Notes: generated by a model from the sequence alone, not told the origin. Positions 1-6,075 are shown, counted from the stretch's first letter. The stretch: 6,075 nucleotides of DNA from an uncultured Alphaproteobacteria bacterium (GCA_944391355.1 CALXTG010000102.1:1-6075); one strand, 5' to 3'. A program made the numbers and translations.

Positions 1-59
1 AGCGTGTAGGCAATGGTTGCTCCGACGTGTCCGGTGCCGATAATTGAAATTTTGCTCAT
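1..59 (-). CDS. L-lactate/malate dehydrogenase family protein, N-terminal fragment (probably L-lactate dehydrogenase)
   Basis: Only the first 19 codons and part of the next are present; the gene continues past the left edge. The visible N-terminus (MSKISIIGTGHVGATIAYT) is the first beta strand and glycine-rich loop (GTGHVG, residues 8-13) of an NAD-binding Rossmann fold. The following ATIAY resembles L-lactate dehydrogenases more than malate dehydrogenases. If so, it is a cytoplasmic enzyme interconverting pyruvate and L-lactate with NADH/NAD+. The ATG at 59-57 has a good ribosome-binding site (AGGAAAA on the minus strand, about 65-71) and sits where the fold begins, so the start is well supported. 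It is divergent from the YbaK-type gene. Substrate choice cannot be read, because the specificity loop and catalytic His lie outside the window. Malate or 2-hydroxyacid dehydrogenase remain possible. Confidence 0.75.
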   Translation of the reverse strand, partial: MSKISIIGTGHVGATIAYT

Positions 60-82
60 TTTTATTTTCCTGTTTAAATTGT

Positions 83-109
83 TTGTAATTTTGCTGAAAA
101 TCATACAAT
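83..109 (+). promoter_or_regulatory. Putative weak promoter for the YbaK-type gene
   Basis: On the plus strand, TACAAT (104-109) is a good -10 element, about 50 nt upstream of the chosen GTG start. The upstream TTGTAA (83-88) is a poor -35 match with a short 15-nt spacer. The -10 overlaps the -10 proposed for the divergent dehydrogenase promoter, so the two could compete for polymerase. The evidence is weak. Confidence 0.25.
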
Positions 110-127
110 ATTGCCGTATAAAATCAA
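100..127 (-). promoter_or_regulatory. Putative sigma70-type promoter for the dehydrogenase gene
   Basis: On the minus strand, TTGATT (122-127) is followed after 16 nt by TATGAT (100-105), close to the TTGACA/TATAAT consensus. It lies about 40 nt upstream of the dehydrogenase ATG, leaving a short leader that contains the AGGAAAA ribosome-binding site. Called by eye; the AT-rich context makes chance matches possible. Confidence 0.45.
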
Positions 128-158
128 CAGGAAAACTAAATTTACAGAGAGAGTAATC

Positions 159-632
159 GTGTCGATAGAAAATGTGCGCAGATATTTGCAGGCGTTCGGA
201 AAAGAACGGGAAATAAGAGAATTTTCGGTCTCAAGCGCAACTGTTGCCTTAGCGGCTCAGGCGCTGCATTGCGAAGAAGGAAAAATTGCCAAAACCCTGT
301 CGTTTCATAATGAAGACGGCGGCTGCCTGATTATTGTCATGGCCGGAGACTGTAAAATCGATAATCAGAAATTTAAAAAATATTTCGGATTTAAAGCCAG
401 AATGCTGAGCGGCGAAGAAGTTGAGGCTTTGACGGGACATGCGCCGGGAGGGGTTTGCCCGTTTGCCCTTAAAGACGGATGTTTGGTTTATTGTGATGAA
501 TCTCTGCGGCGTTTTGAGAGCTTTTTTCCGGCTTGCGGGAGCAGTAATTCAGCAATCGAACTGAATTGCGATGAATTAGAAAAGTTGAGCCGCTGCCGGG
601 GCTGGATAGATGTCAGCCGGCTTAAGGATTAA
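159..632 (+). CDS. YbaK/EbsC family aminoacyl-tRNA deacylase (157 aa)
   Basis: This is a small cytoplasmic editing-domain protein of the YbaK/EbsC (ProX-like) superfamily. Members hydrolyse mischarged aminoacyl-tRNA, classically Cys- or Ala-tRNA(Pro). The whole length fits the family: an N-terminal helix (VSIENVRRYLQAFG), EFSVSSATVALAA, then AKTLSF with the conserved Lys at residue 45 of the 157-aa form. GGVCPF (97-102) and the C-terminal ACGSSNSAIEL segment (about 125-135) follow. I start at GTG 159 because homology begins there, the length then matches the usual 155-160 aa, and GAGAGAG (147-153) is well placed as ribosome-binding site. An in-frame TTG at 111 would add 16 unrelated residues. 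The protein has nine cysteines, which is rich for its size. The exact mischarged tRNA cannot be told from sequence. It is the only complete plus-strand gene and ends at a bidirectional terminator. Confidence 0.92.
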   Translation: MSIENVRRYLQAFGKEREIREFSVSSATVALAAQALHCEEGKIAKTLSFHNEDGGCLIIVMAGDCKIDNQKFKKYFGFKARMLSGEEVEALTGHAPGGVCPFALKDGCLVYCDESLRRFESFFPACGSSNSAIELNCDELEKLSRCRGWIDVSRLKD

Positions 633-635
633 GAA

Positions 636-661
636 AAACCCCGGAAATCCGGGGTTTGCTT
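636..661. terminator. Bidirectional rho-independent terminator between converging genes
   Basis: CCCCGG (639-644) pairs with CCGGGG (649-654) around an AAAT loop, and outer A-T pairs extend the stem to 636-657. It begins 4 nt after the YbaK-type stop codon and ends just before the exporter's stop codon. The plus strand continues TTTGCTTTTATTT and the minus strand TTTTTCTTA, so both directions have a U-rich tail. It should end both transcripts. Confidence 0.9.
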
Positions 662-2425
662 TTATTTAAGCTGGGTTCTGTATAAAGAAGCGTAGATACT
701 GTCCGGTTTCTTTATCAGTTCGTCATGGCTGCCGATTTCGGCAATCTCGCCATGATTGACAACCACGATTTTGTCCGCATTGCGAACCGTTGACAGACGG
801 TGGGCAATGATAAAGACGGTACGGTCAGCCATCAGGTTTTCAATTGCCTGCTGAACAATTGCCTCTGATTTATTATCGAGTGCCGAAGTCGCTTCGTCTA
901 AAATAACGATCGGGGCATTTTTCAAAAAGGCGCGGGCAATGGCTATACGCTGTTTTTGGCCGCCGGACAGCAGGACGCCGCGTTCGCCGATTTCGGTATC
1001 AAGCCCTTTTTCCAGACTATTGATAAATTCTTCCAGACAGGAATCTTTGACTGCTTCCTGAATTTCGGCGTCGGTTGCGTTCCGTTTACCGAGCAGGATG
1101 TTGTCGCGGATGGTTCCGGCAAACAGGAAATTGTCCTGAAAAACGATAGCGATTTTGTCACGCAGAGACTCTAAGTCCATACGGCGGATATCCAGGCCGT
1201 CAATCAGTATCTCCCCCGATTTGATATCGTAGAAACGCGGCAGCAGGTTGACAAAAGTTGTCTTTCCGCCGCCGGAATTGCCTACCAAAGCAATTGTTTC
1301 GCCGACTTTAACTTTCAAACTGACATTTTTCAGAATCGGCTTGTCGGGATTGTATTCAAAGCAGACGTTTTTATATTCGATCGTCTTGGCAACTTTTTCC
1401 AGTTTTACGGCGTTTTCGGGATTACGAATCGCCGGAACCTGTTTTAACTGATCGAAAACGCGCTCCATGGCCATTAAGGCCATTTGAACCGAGTTAAAGT
1501 TGTTGCCGATGCTTTTAATCGGCGTATAGAGCATAATCAGCGCCGCGATAAACGAAACAAAGTTCCCGCTGGTGATTTCGCCGTGAACGATTAAATAGCT
1601 GCCGAGCCAGATAACCGCGGCGATACCGAGCGAGACGACAAAATGCATCAACGGCGATAACATGCCGGTCCGCTGAATCATTTTCATACCGAGTTTGAAA
1701 GTCTGACGCAGCGTTTCCTTAAAACGGCCGAACTGGTAGTCATAAAGATTATAAGATGTGATCAGGCGGTTGCCGTTAAAGGTTTCGTTGTAATGAGTCA
1801 TGACGGCGCCGCCGGCAAAGATGGTTTTATCCATCAGGCTTAAGATTTTGCGGCGGACGCGGGTCAGCGGGAATAAGGCGCCGAACAAAACTATGATGGC
1901 AACGATTGCCAGTTCCCAGGAGTTATAGAGCAGGACACCGATCAGCGATAAAGATGAAAACACCCGGGTAGTAAAGAGTTTCAGGTTGCTGAGCAGGCCG
2001 CTGCAGGCCATGTCGGCATCCATGCTGAAACGATACATAATGTCGCCGGAAGTGTTTTTGTCAAAAAAGTTTGCGTCATTGTGCATCAGTTTTTTAAACA
2101 GATCTTCTTTCAGATCGTTGGTAATCTTGCGGCCGACCCAGGTATTGAGATAAGTGGCCGTATAGTTTAACAGGCTCTGAATCAGGCTGAAAATGATGAT
2201 CAGCAACGGAATATAGGCTGTTGCCGCAGTGCTTTTTTCAACCATAACCACGTCCATATAGGGTTTAAGAGCCCAAGCAATAACGGCGTCCAGAGAGCCG
2301 ATGGGAATGGTGATTAAGACAGCTGCCAACGCCCTGCCCCAATACGGACGGACGTAAGGCAGAATCTGCCGGTAATTTTGAACAGTATAACTGTTGAGAA
2401 ATTTTTCTTTTAATTTTTTGAACAT
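662..2425 (-). CDS. msbA: MsbA-type ABC exporter, fused permease and ATPase (587 aa)
   Basis: This is a half-transporter that should work as a homodimer in the inner membrane, using ATP to flip a lipid, lipid-linked glycan or other hydrophobic substrate outward. The N-terminal half has about six membrane segments (roughly 33-55, 72-94, 150-168, 170-188, 258-280, 287-305). It carries the LKPYMD motif (53-58) near the position seen in MsbA. The ATPase half has Walker A GNSGGGKT (382-389, Lys388), Q-loop Gln430, signature LSGGQ (486-490), Walker B IVILDE (506-511, catalytic Glu511), D-loop SALD (514-517) and switch His542. All are intact, so it should be active. Length matches E. coli MsbA (582 aa). 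The ATG has AAGG 5 nt upstream, and the gene follows the RgpF gene by 12 nt. The family is certain; the symbol is by resemblance. Lipid A flippase, glycolipid exporter and multidrug exporter are hard to tell apart, and the glycan-gene neighbour favours a glycolipid. Confidence 0.93.
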   Translation of the reverse strand: MFKKLKEKFLNSYTVQNYRQILPYVRPYWGRALAAVLITIPIGSLDAVIAWALKPYMDVVMVEKSTAATAYIPLLIIIFSLIQSLLNYTATYLNTWVGRKITNDLKEDLFKKLMHNDANFFDKNTSGDIMYRFSMDADMACSGLLSNLKLFTTRVFSSLSLIGVLLYNSWELAIVAIIVLFGALFPLTRVRRKILSLMDKTIFAGGAVMTHYNETFNGNRLITSYNLYDYQFGRFKETLRQTFKLGMKMIQRTGMLSPLMHFVVSLGIAAVIWLGSYLIVHGEITSGNFVSFIAALIMLYTPIKSIGNNFNSVQMALMAMERVFDQLKQVPAIRNPENAVKLEKVAKTIEYKNVCFEYNPDKPILKNVSLKVKVGETIALVGNSGGGKTTFVNLLPRFYDIKSGEILIDGLDIRRMDLESLRDKIAIVFQDNFLFAGTIRDNILLGKRNATDAEIQEAVKDSCLEEFINSLEKGLDTEIGERGVLLSGGQKQRIAIARAFLKNAPIVILDEATSALDNKSEAIVQQAIENLMADRTVFIIAHRLSTVRNADKIVVVNHGEIAEIGSHDELIKKPDSIYASLYRTQLK

Positions 2426-2437
2426 AATGACCTTATT

Positions 2438-3403
2438 TTAAGTTTTGAAAACGTGATTTAATTTTTCGATTAAATCTTTCCTTTGACGGGCCGAAGCCAA
2501 GGTTAAGGACTTTTTGCAGATTGTAAAGCCAAAAAGCTTAATTTTCAAACATAATTTCCGGTTTATCTGCATGGAAAATATTCCCGGAAGGCGAAATTGG
2601 CCGACGGCCGCAATACGGGGCATTTCCTCCGCCAAACGTTTTTGACAGTCTGTTCCCAGAGATAAACAGTGACGGATAATCAGTTCCGGCGGATAAGAGC
2701 CGATATGACGGAGAAAATTCTCCCAACCGGGCAGATTTTCGTCAAGGTGGCAGTCCGGTTTAGTGAAACATTTGACTTTTATAAAGGGCAAATGATGTTT
2801 TTTCAGGAGAGTGAACGGCCGAAATGTCGGATTAGCGCCGCTTTTATCATCAACGAGGGCACGACAGCGAAAATTTTCATTTGTCAGCAATTGTGTCAGC
2901 CGCAGCTCATAATTACGAATCACGCCGCCGACGTCATTCTGGGTTTCGATTGCCGACCAAAATTGGCGGAAGACGGGGTTAAAGGTTATTTTTCGGTTAA
3001 AGGCAATGAAATAACTCTGGAGATGAAAGTTATGTTCCCGGCTGGCGGTCATGCCCCAAAAATCGCAATCGCCGTTTTCCATGTTTTGAAAAGTATCGTT
3101 TAAAGAATAAAACGGGCCGAAGCAGCTGTCATTGCATATCAGCAGCCAGTCATAAGCCGAAATATTGTCCCAGCCGAGTTCGTTTATCAGTTTTTGCCAG
3201 GAACCGAAATCGTAGCGGTTGTGGCGGCCGCTTAAAATTATTTTACAGAAAGGCTTTATCTTTGCCGCTTCGGTTTCGTCAAGCGGACAGTCATAACAGC
3301 AGCAGACATCGGCGACGGCGGCCAAAGCTTCAAGCTGACGGATGACATAATCGGCAATTCGTCCGTCCGGATTATAACCGGCATAAAGACATATTCTTTT
3401 CAT
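2438..3403 (-). CDS. RgpF-family (rhamnan synthesis F) saccharide biosynthesis protein (321 aa)
   Basis: This protein matches the RgpF family, named after a streptococcal rhamnose-polysaccharide gene and common in LPS and capsule loci. Members are regarded as glycosyltransferase-like. Family landmarks in order are KRICLYAGYNPDGRIADYVI (2-21), YDFGSW (64-69), LLICNDSCFGPF (87-98), CDFWGMT (113-119), HLQSYF (127-132), a YELRLTQLL segment (165-173) and PFIKVK (206-211). No signal peptide or membrane segment is seen, so it probably acts at the cytoplasmic face. The ATG at 3403 is supported by homology starting at residue 2, although no clear Shine-Dalgarno sequence precedes it (ATTAAAACC). There are 16 cysteines, including CCCYDC at 34-39. 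The C-terminus has a basic KIKLFGFTICKK stretch (287-298). It is the first gene of a unit with the exporter. The sugar and acceptor are unknown. Confidence 0.88.
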   Translation of the reverse strand: MKRICLYAGYNPDGRIADYVIRQLEALAAVADVCCCYDCPLDETEAAKIKPFCKIILSGRHNRYDFGSWQKLINELGWDNISAYDWLLICNDSCFGPFYSLNDTFQNMENGDCDFWGMTASREHNFHLQSYFIAFNRKITFNPVFRQFWSAIETQNDVGGVIRNYELRLTQLLTNENFRCRALVDDKSGANPTFRPFTLLKKHHLPFIKVKCFTKPDCHLDENLPGWENFLRHIGSYPPELIIRHCLSLGTDCQKRLAEEMPRIAAVGQFRLPGIFSMQINRKLCLKIKLFGFTICKKSLTLASARQRKDLIEKLNHVFKT

Positions 3404-3438
3404 GGTTTTAATTCATCTGCTTTTTAATCTGAGAGCAG

Positions 3439-3465
3439 ACTATAAGAACCGCGGGCGCTTGTCAA
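3439..3465 (-). promoter_or_regulatory. Sigma70-type promoter for the RgpF-family gene and exporter
   Basis: On the minus strand a perfect TTGACA (3460-3465) is followed by TATAGT (3439-3444) after 15 nt, or TAGTCT (3437-3442) after 17 nt. It begins 2 nt past the kinase stop codon. Transcription would start near 3430, giving a leader of about 28 nt. A 6-bp inverted repeat, TCTGCT (3416-3421) and AGCAGA (3434-3439), spans the expected start site and could be an operator or chance. Confidence 0.7.
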
Positions 3466-3467
3466 TA

Positions 3468-4913
3468 TTAAAGCCTCTGCCGGCGTGCCGGTTTTACGGT
3501 AACCAAAGGCAGCGTAAACGAAAAGCAGCTGCCTCGCTCGGGAATTGAAACCAGTTTCAGTTTGCTGCCGATCAGCGCCGCAATCTTGCGGACAATGCTC
3601 AGTCCCAGCCCCGCCCCGCAGCGGTGTCGGTCATTTTGGCGCTTGCTCTGATAAAATTCTTTGAAAATAAGTTCGGCTTCTTCAGGAATGACGCCGCTGC
3701 CGTTATCCAGAACCATAATCCGCAACCGGTTTCCTTCCCGGCGGCTGCCGAGAATAACTTTGTCGGAAGTAAATTTGAAAGCATTGCCGAGCAGATTGCG
3801 AATCATGCGCTCAACCAGATGCGGATCGCTTAAAACAATTCGTTCGCGGCCGAAACAATGAAAACGAATATGTTTGTCGGCGGCAAGATCCGCAGATTCA
3901 GCGGCGATACGGCGCATTAAGGTTCCGATGTTAAATTCACGGGGATGATAACGAAGACCGCCGACTTCCAGTTGGGAAATATCCAAAAAGTTATCCAGCA
4001 TTGAACGCAGGTTGTCGGCCGCCGCATCGGCTTTTTCCGCCATTTGCAGCTGGCGTTTGTCTAAATTCCCTTCAATCAGGCCGGCCAGATAAAGTTTCAG
4101 AGCCTGCATCGGCTGCCGCAGATCATGACTGGCCTGAGCCAGAAAGCAGGATTTTTCATAATTGGCTCGCTCGGCTTCTTCTTTTGCCTGCCGCAGGGCG
4201 TTTTGCGTTTCAATTAAAGGGGTGATATCCTGAAAAGTGCCGGCAATCTTTTTTATCCCCTCTTCTATCATTATGCCGGCATTGAACATGCAGTAAACGA
4301 TATTCCCCTGTTCGCAGCGCAGTCTGACCAGTCCTTCGGCCGTTGTCTGGCTGCGCAGCAATGCCTGAAGCTTGCTTTTATACAGCGGCAGGTCTTCTTT
4401 CAGAATACGTTCTTTGATTATATTGCGTTTGCCGGATATCCGGCGGGCGTCAATTCCGAAAAGGCGATACATTTCGGCAGACCAGTATATTTTGCGGGCT
4501 TTAATGTCAAACTCCCAATATCCGATGCTGGCGGTGCGCTCGGCAAATTCGAGGCGGCGCTGAGTTTTTTGCAGGATTGAAGACAGCTGCCGTTTTTCGG
4601 TAATATCTTCAATACAGAAGGCAGCAACATTACGGCGCGGACAGAGATAAAAGTGATACCAGCGGGATTTGAAATTAAGCTGAAAATGGGCGCAGAGTTT
4701 TTCGTTGAGGACGAAATGGATTTTATCATGCAGAAAGGCGGCGTTGTTGCGGTCGAGCAGATCGGCCAGATACATGCCGTTAATATCTCTGACGCCGAAA
4801 AAAACGGAAGCTTTGGCCGGTGCATTGCGAATATGGCCGTTAATGTCGGTTTCAAAAAAGATATTCGGCGACAGATTGATTAAAAAGTCCAAACTTTCGG
4901 CATCTGCGGACAT
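3468..4913 (-). CDS. Soluble sensor histidine kinase with two PAS domains (481 aa)
   Basis: This is a cytoplasmic two-component sensor kinase. A first PAS domain (about 8-106, ending in CIEDITEKRQ) is followed by a second PAS/PAC domain (about 127-232, containing GYWEFDI and ending in GTFQDITPL). A charged helical linker (233-256) leads to the dimerisation/phosphoacceptor domain with SHDLRQP (262-268), His263 being the predicted phosphorylation site. The ATPase domain has an N box around NLLGNAFKF (373-381), G1 DNGSG (403-407), an F box at FKEFY (417-421) and G2 GAGLGL (433-438), so it should be active. No membrane segment is seen, so it should sense something inside the cell. Kinases with this HDLRQP box often carry a C-terminal receiver; this one stops about 40 residues after the G2 box without one. 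The ATG has GAGGG 5 nt upstream and lies 12 nt after the DUF4340 gene. No response regulator is in view. The signal is unknown. Confidence 0.93.
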   Translation of the reverse strand: MSADAESLDFLINLSPNIFFETDINGHIRNAPAKASVFFGVRDINGMYLADLLDRNNAAFLHDKIHFVLNEKLCAHFQLNFKSRWYHFYLCPRRNVAAFCIEDITEKRQLSSILQKTQRRLEFAERTASIGYWEFDIKARKIYWSAEMYRLFGIDARRISGKRNIIKERILKEDLPLYKSKLQALLRSQTTAEGLVRLRCEQGNIVYCMFNAGIMIEEGIKKIAGTFQDITPLIETQNALRQAKEEAERANYEKSCFLAQASHDLRQPMQALKLYLAGLIEGNLDKRQLQMAEKADAAADNLRSMLDNFLDISQLEVGGLRYHPREFNIGTLMRRIAAESADLAADKHIRFHCFGRERIVLSDPHLVERMIRNLLGNAFKFTSDKVILGSRREGNRLRIMVLDNGSGVIPEEAELIFKEFYQSKRQNDRHRCGAGLGLSIVRKIAALIGSKLKLVSIPERGSCFSFTLPLVTVKPARRQRL

Positions 4914-4925
4914 TGTTTCCCTCGG

Positions 4926-5882
4926 TTAATCTGCGATAAGGTCGGATAATACTTTGCCTTTAGAGGTTGACAGGCGGAAATACCAGCCGTCATACAGAAA
5001 GGCATTGTCTTTTATATAATCACCGATGCCGGCGGTTGGAAGAGCCGTTGATGATAAATTCACTTTCAGCCAGAAACTGTCATTACGGCGGAAAAGCTGC
5101 ATTTTATAGACCAGTCCCGAAAAAAGCGTTATGTCGATTGTTCCTATGAGAGCCGTTTCCTCAGGGAAATTCCGGGCAGAGAGGACGTCGGTAAAGCTTA
5201 AAAAGCCGGTTACGTCAAAGAAGTTTTGCAGATTGACGCTGCGGCCGCTGCCGGTATCGAGCAGCGGCAAAAATTCCGCGGTTCTGGAAATCAGCCGTTC
5301 TTTACCGTTATCGGCAATTATTTTTATCTCGCGGACGTCGCTCTCCTGCAGCTGCATTAGCGGCTGTTGCAGCCAAGAGTAAAATTTTTGGGGAAAATCA
5401 AATTTTGTTTCGGTCTGACAAATTTTGTTTTCGCCGGCCGGGCGGAAAAAACGATATTGATTATAAGGGTCATTATTGCCGAAGCTATAGGCGTCGAGCA
5501 ATTTTTCTCCGGCATAAGTCTGTATTTTCAGGCTGTTTCGTAATCCGTATTTATCGGCGCCGTTGCCGGTTTTTTTCATACAAAGGCTGTAAACGGCGCG
5601 ATCAAAAGCGTTAAACAGTTTTTCCAGCCTCAGGCTGTTGGCGTAATAGAAATCAGCTTCGGCCACTTTCCAATAATTATTTTCGCGTACCAGGGTAACG
5701 GTATAATCCGAATTTTTGAGAATGATCCGGTCGGTTCGGGGTTCCGATACGGTTGCGGCGAAAAGCAGCTTTCCCTCTTCTGCCGATTGGGGGCGGTAAA
5801 TCCGCCAGTAAAAGGCGGCGGCAAAAAACAGCAGAGAACATGACAGCAGCATGAAACCGGACAGAAGAATACGTTTACTCAT
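4926..5882 (-). CDS. DUF4340 domain protein, membrane-anchored GldG partner (318 aa)
   Basis: This protein has one N-terminal membrane segment (about 5-26) preceded by Lys3-Arg4 and followed by a large domain predicted to be periplasmic. The domain fits DUF4340: NNYWKV (68-73), a helix ending in LEKLFNAFDRAVYSL (86-100), KYGL (111-114), AYSFGNND (131-138) and YSWLQQPLMQLQESDVREIKI (168-188). The second half looks like a weaker repeat of the same layout. Members regularly sit behind gldG-like genes of ABC-2-type export systems; their molecular role is unknown. The ATG overlaps the upstream gene's stop by 8 nt (ATGAGTAA), which suggests translational coupling, and GGAG lies 8 nt upstream. A Cys at residue 15 is buried in the hydrophobic stretch and is not a convincing lipoprotein site. 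Family assignment rests on motif layout and gene context. Confidence 0.75.
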   Translation of the reverse strand: MSKRILLSGFMLLSCSLLFFAAAFYWRIYRPQSAEEGKLLFAATVSEPRTDRIILKNSDYTVTLVRENNYWKVAEADFYYANSLRLEKLFNAFDRAVYSLCMKKTGNGADKYGLRNSLKIQTYAGEKLLDAYSFGNNDPYNQYRFFRPAGENKICQTETKFDFPQKFYSWLQQPLMQLQESDVREIKIIADNGKERLISRTAEFLPLLDTGSGRSVNLQNFFDVTGFLSFTDVLSARNFPEETALIGTIDITLFSGLVYKMQLFRRNDSFWLKVNLSSTALPTAGIGDYIKDNAFLYDGWYFRLSTSKGKVLSDLIAD

Positions 5883-6075
5883 GACACAGACTCCGAGCCA
5901 GACGGCGGTTGCGGCGGTTAATCAGAAAAGTAAGACCGAATAAGAGCAGTAAAATTACGGCGGGGATAACAAAGCCGTTTATAATGACAATTTTGTCAGG
6001 CCGACGTTCATATGCGCTTTTCAGCCGGTAATCCAAATGCTTGCGCTGTTCTTCCAATTCAAACAGCCTGGTTTT
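5875..6075 (-). CDS. GldG-like ABC-type transport auxiliary protein, C-terminal fragment
   Basis: Only the last 66 codons are present; the open frame continues unbroken through the right edge, so the true start is outside the window. The visible part is a charged helix (LFELEEQRKHLDYRLKSAYERR) followed by DKIVIINGFVIPAVILLLLFGLTFLI and a basic tail (NRRNRR). This is the usual end of the GldG / ABC_transp_aux family, where a periplasmic domain is closed by a final membrane helix with the ...KxxNxxxxP... pattern. Such proteins associate with an ABC-2-type permease and ATPase (GldF/GldA-like), expected just beyond the right edge. The downstream DUF4340 gene overlaps it by 8 nt, which supports the call. 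The fragment alone gives only moderate certainty. Confidence 0.7.
   Translation of the reverse strand, partial: KTRLFELEEQRKHLDYRLKSAYERRPDKIVIINGFVIPAVILLLLFGLTFLINRRNRRLARSLCHE

Larger units (their letters stand above)
65..135. repeat. 10-bp inverted repeat flanking the divergent promoter region
   Basis: TTTTCCTGTT at 65-74 is exactly complementary to AACAGGAAAA at 126-135, with 51 bp between the arms. The left arm contains the dehydrogenase ribosome-binding site on the minus strand. The right arm falls in the leader of the YbaK-type gene and next to the -35 proposed for the dehydrogenase. It could be a paired operator or simply two purine-rich SD-like sequences facing outward. Confidence 0.3.

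Noticed and set aside
111..158. Upstream TTG start for the YbaK-type gene
   Set aside because: The extra 16 residues do not resemble the family and overlap the promoter-like region. GTG at 159 has a better placed ribosome-binding site and gives the usual length.
1248..1253. TTGACA on the plus strand inside the exporter gene
   Set aside because: No -10 element follows at normal spacing, and it is antisense within conserved coding sequence.
2669..3103. 144-codon plus-strand open frame inside the RgpF-family gene
   Set aside because: It is fully antisense to a gene with clear family motifs, and its translation shows no recognisable domain.
4418..4855. 145-codon minus-strand open frame within the kinase gene
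   Set aside because: It is an alternate frame of the PAS region with low-complexity composition. The kinase frame carries all conserved motifs.
5838..5840. Cys15 of the DUF4340 protein as a lipoprotein attachment site
   Set aside because: The preceding LLS is a weak lipobox and the hydrophobic stretch continues well past the Cys, which fits a membrane anchor better.
5875..6057. A stand-alone 60-residue small membrane protein starting at TTG 6057
   Set aside because: The frame stays open to the window edge, and the sequence looks like the C-terminal end of a larger GldG-like protein.

Overview
The window looks like chromosomal DNA from a Gram-negative bacterium, most likely an alphaproteobacterium and possibly a host-associated, anaerobic or microaerobic one. 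The reasons are the mix of families (an MsbA-type exporter, an RgpF-family saccharide protein, a GldG/DUF4340 export module, a kinase of the HDLRQP type), moderate base composition, and a sharp TTGACA-type promoter. This placement is inference; no rRNA or other marker gene is present.

Layout. (1) Positions 1-59, minus strand: the first 19 codons of an L-lactate/malate dehydrogenase family gene that runs off the left edge. (2) Positions 60-158: a divergent intergenic region with overlapping promoter-like elements and a 10-bp inverted repeat. (3) Positions 159-632, plus strand: a YbaK/EbsC-type aminoacyl-tRNA deacylase with a GTG start. (4) Positions 636-661: a strong hairpin between converging genes that can terminate from both sides. 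(5) Positions 662-3403, minus strand: a two-gene unit with an RgpF-family gene first and an MsbA-type ABC exporter 12 nt behind it, led by a promoter at 3439-3465. (6) Positions 3468-6075, minus strand: the 3' end of a gldG-like gene, a DUF4340 gene overlapping it by 8 nt, and a soluble two-PAS sensor histidine kinase 12 nt further on.

How they may work together. All five minus-strand genes from 6075 to 662 point the same way with short gaps. No clear terminator lies between the kinase and the RgpF gene, so read-through is possible, but the RgpF/exporter pair has its own promoter. The RgpF/exporter pair suggests making or decorating a surface glycan or glycolipid and flipping a lipid-linked product across the inner membrane. 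The GldG/DUF4340 pair is the accessory part of an ABC-2-type export system whose ATPase and permease should lie beyond the right edge. The kinase appears co-transcribed with that module and has neither a receiver domain nor a partner regulator in view. No mobile elements, CRISPR arrays, tRNA or rRNA genes were seen, and no intergenic gap exceeds 100 bases. I see no clearly new biological system here; the most unusual point is the kinase attached to the GldG/DUF4340 operon.
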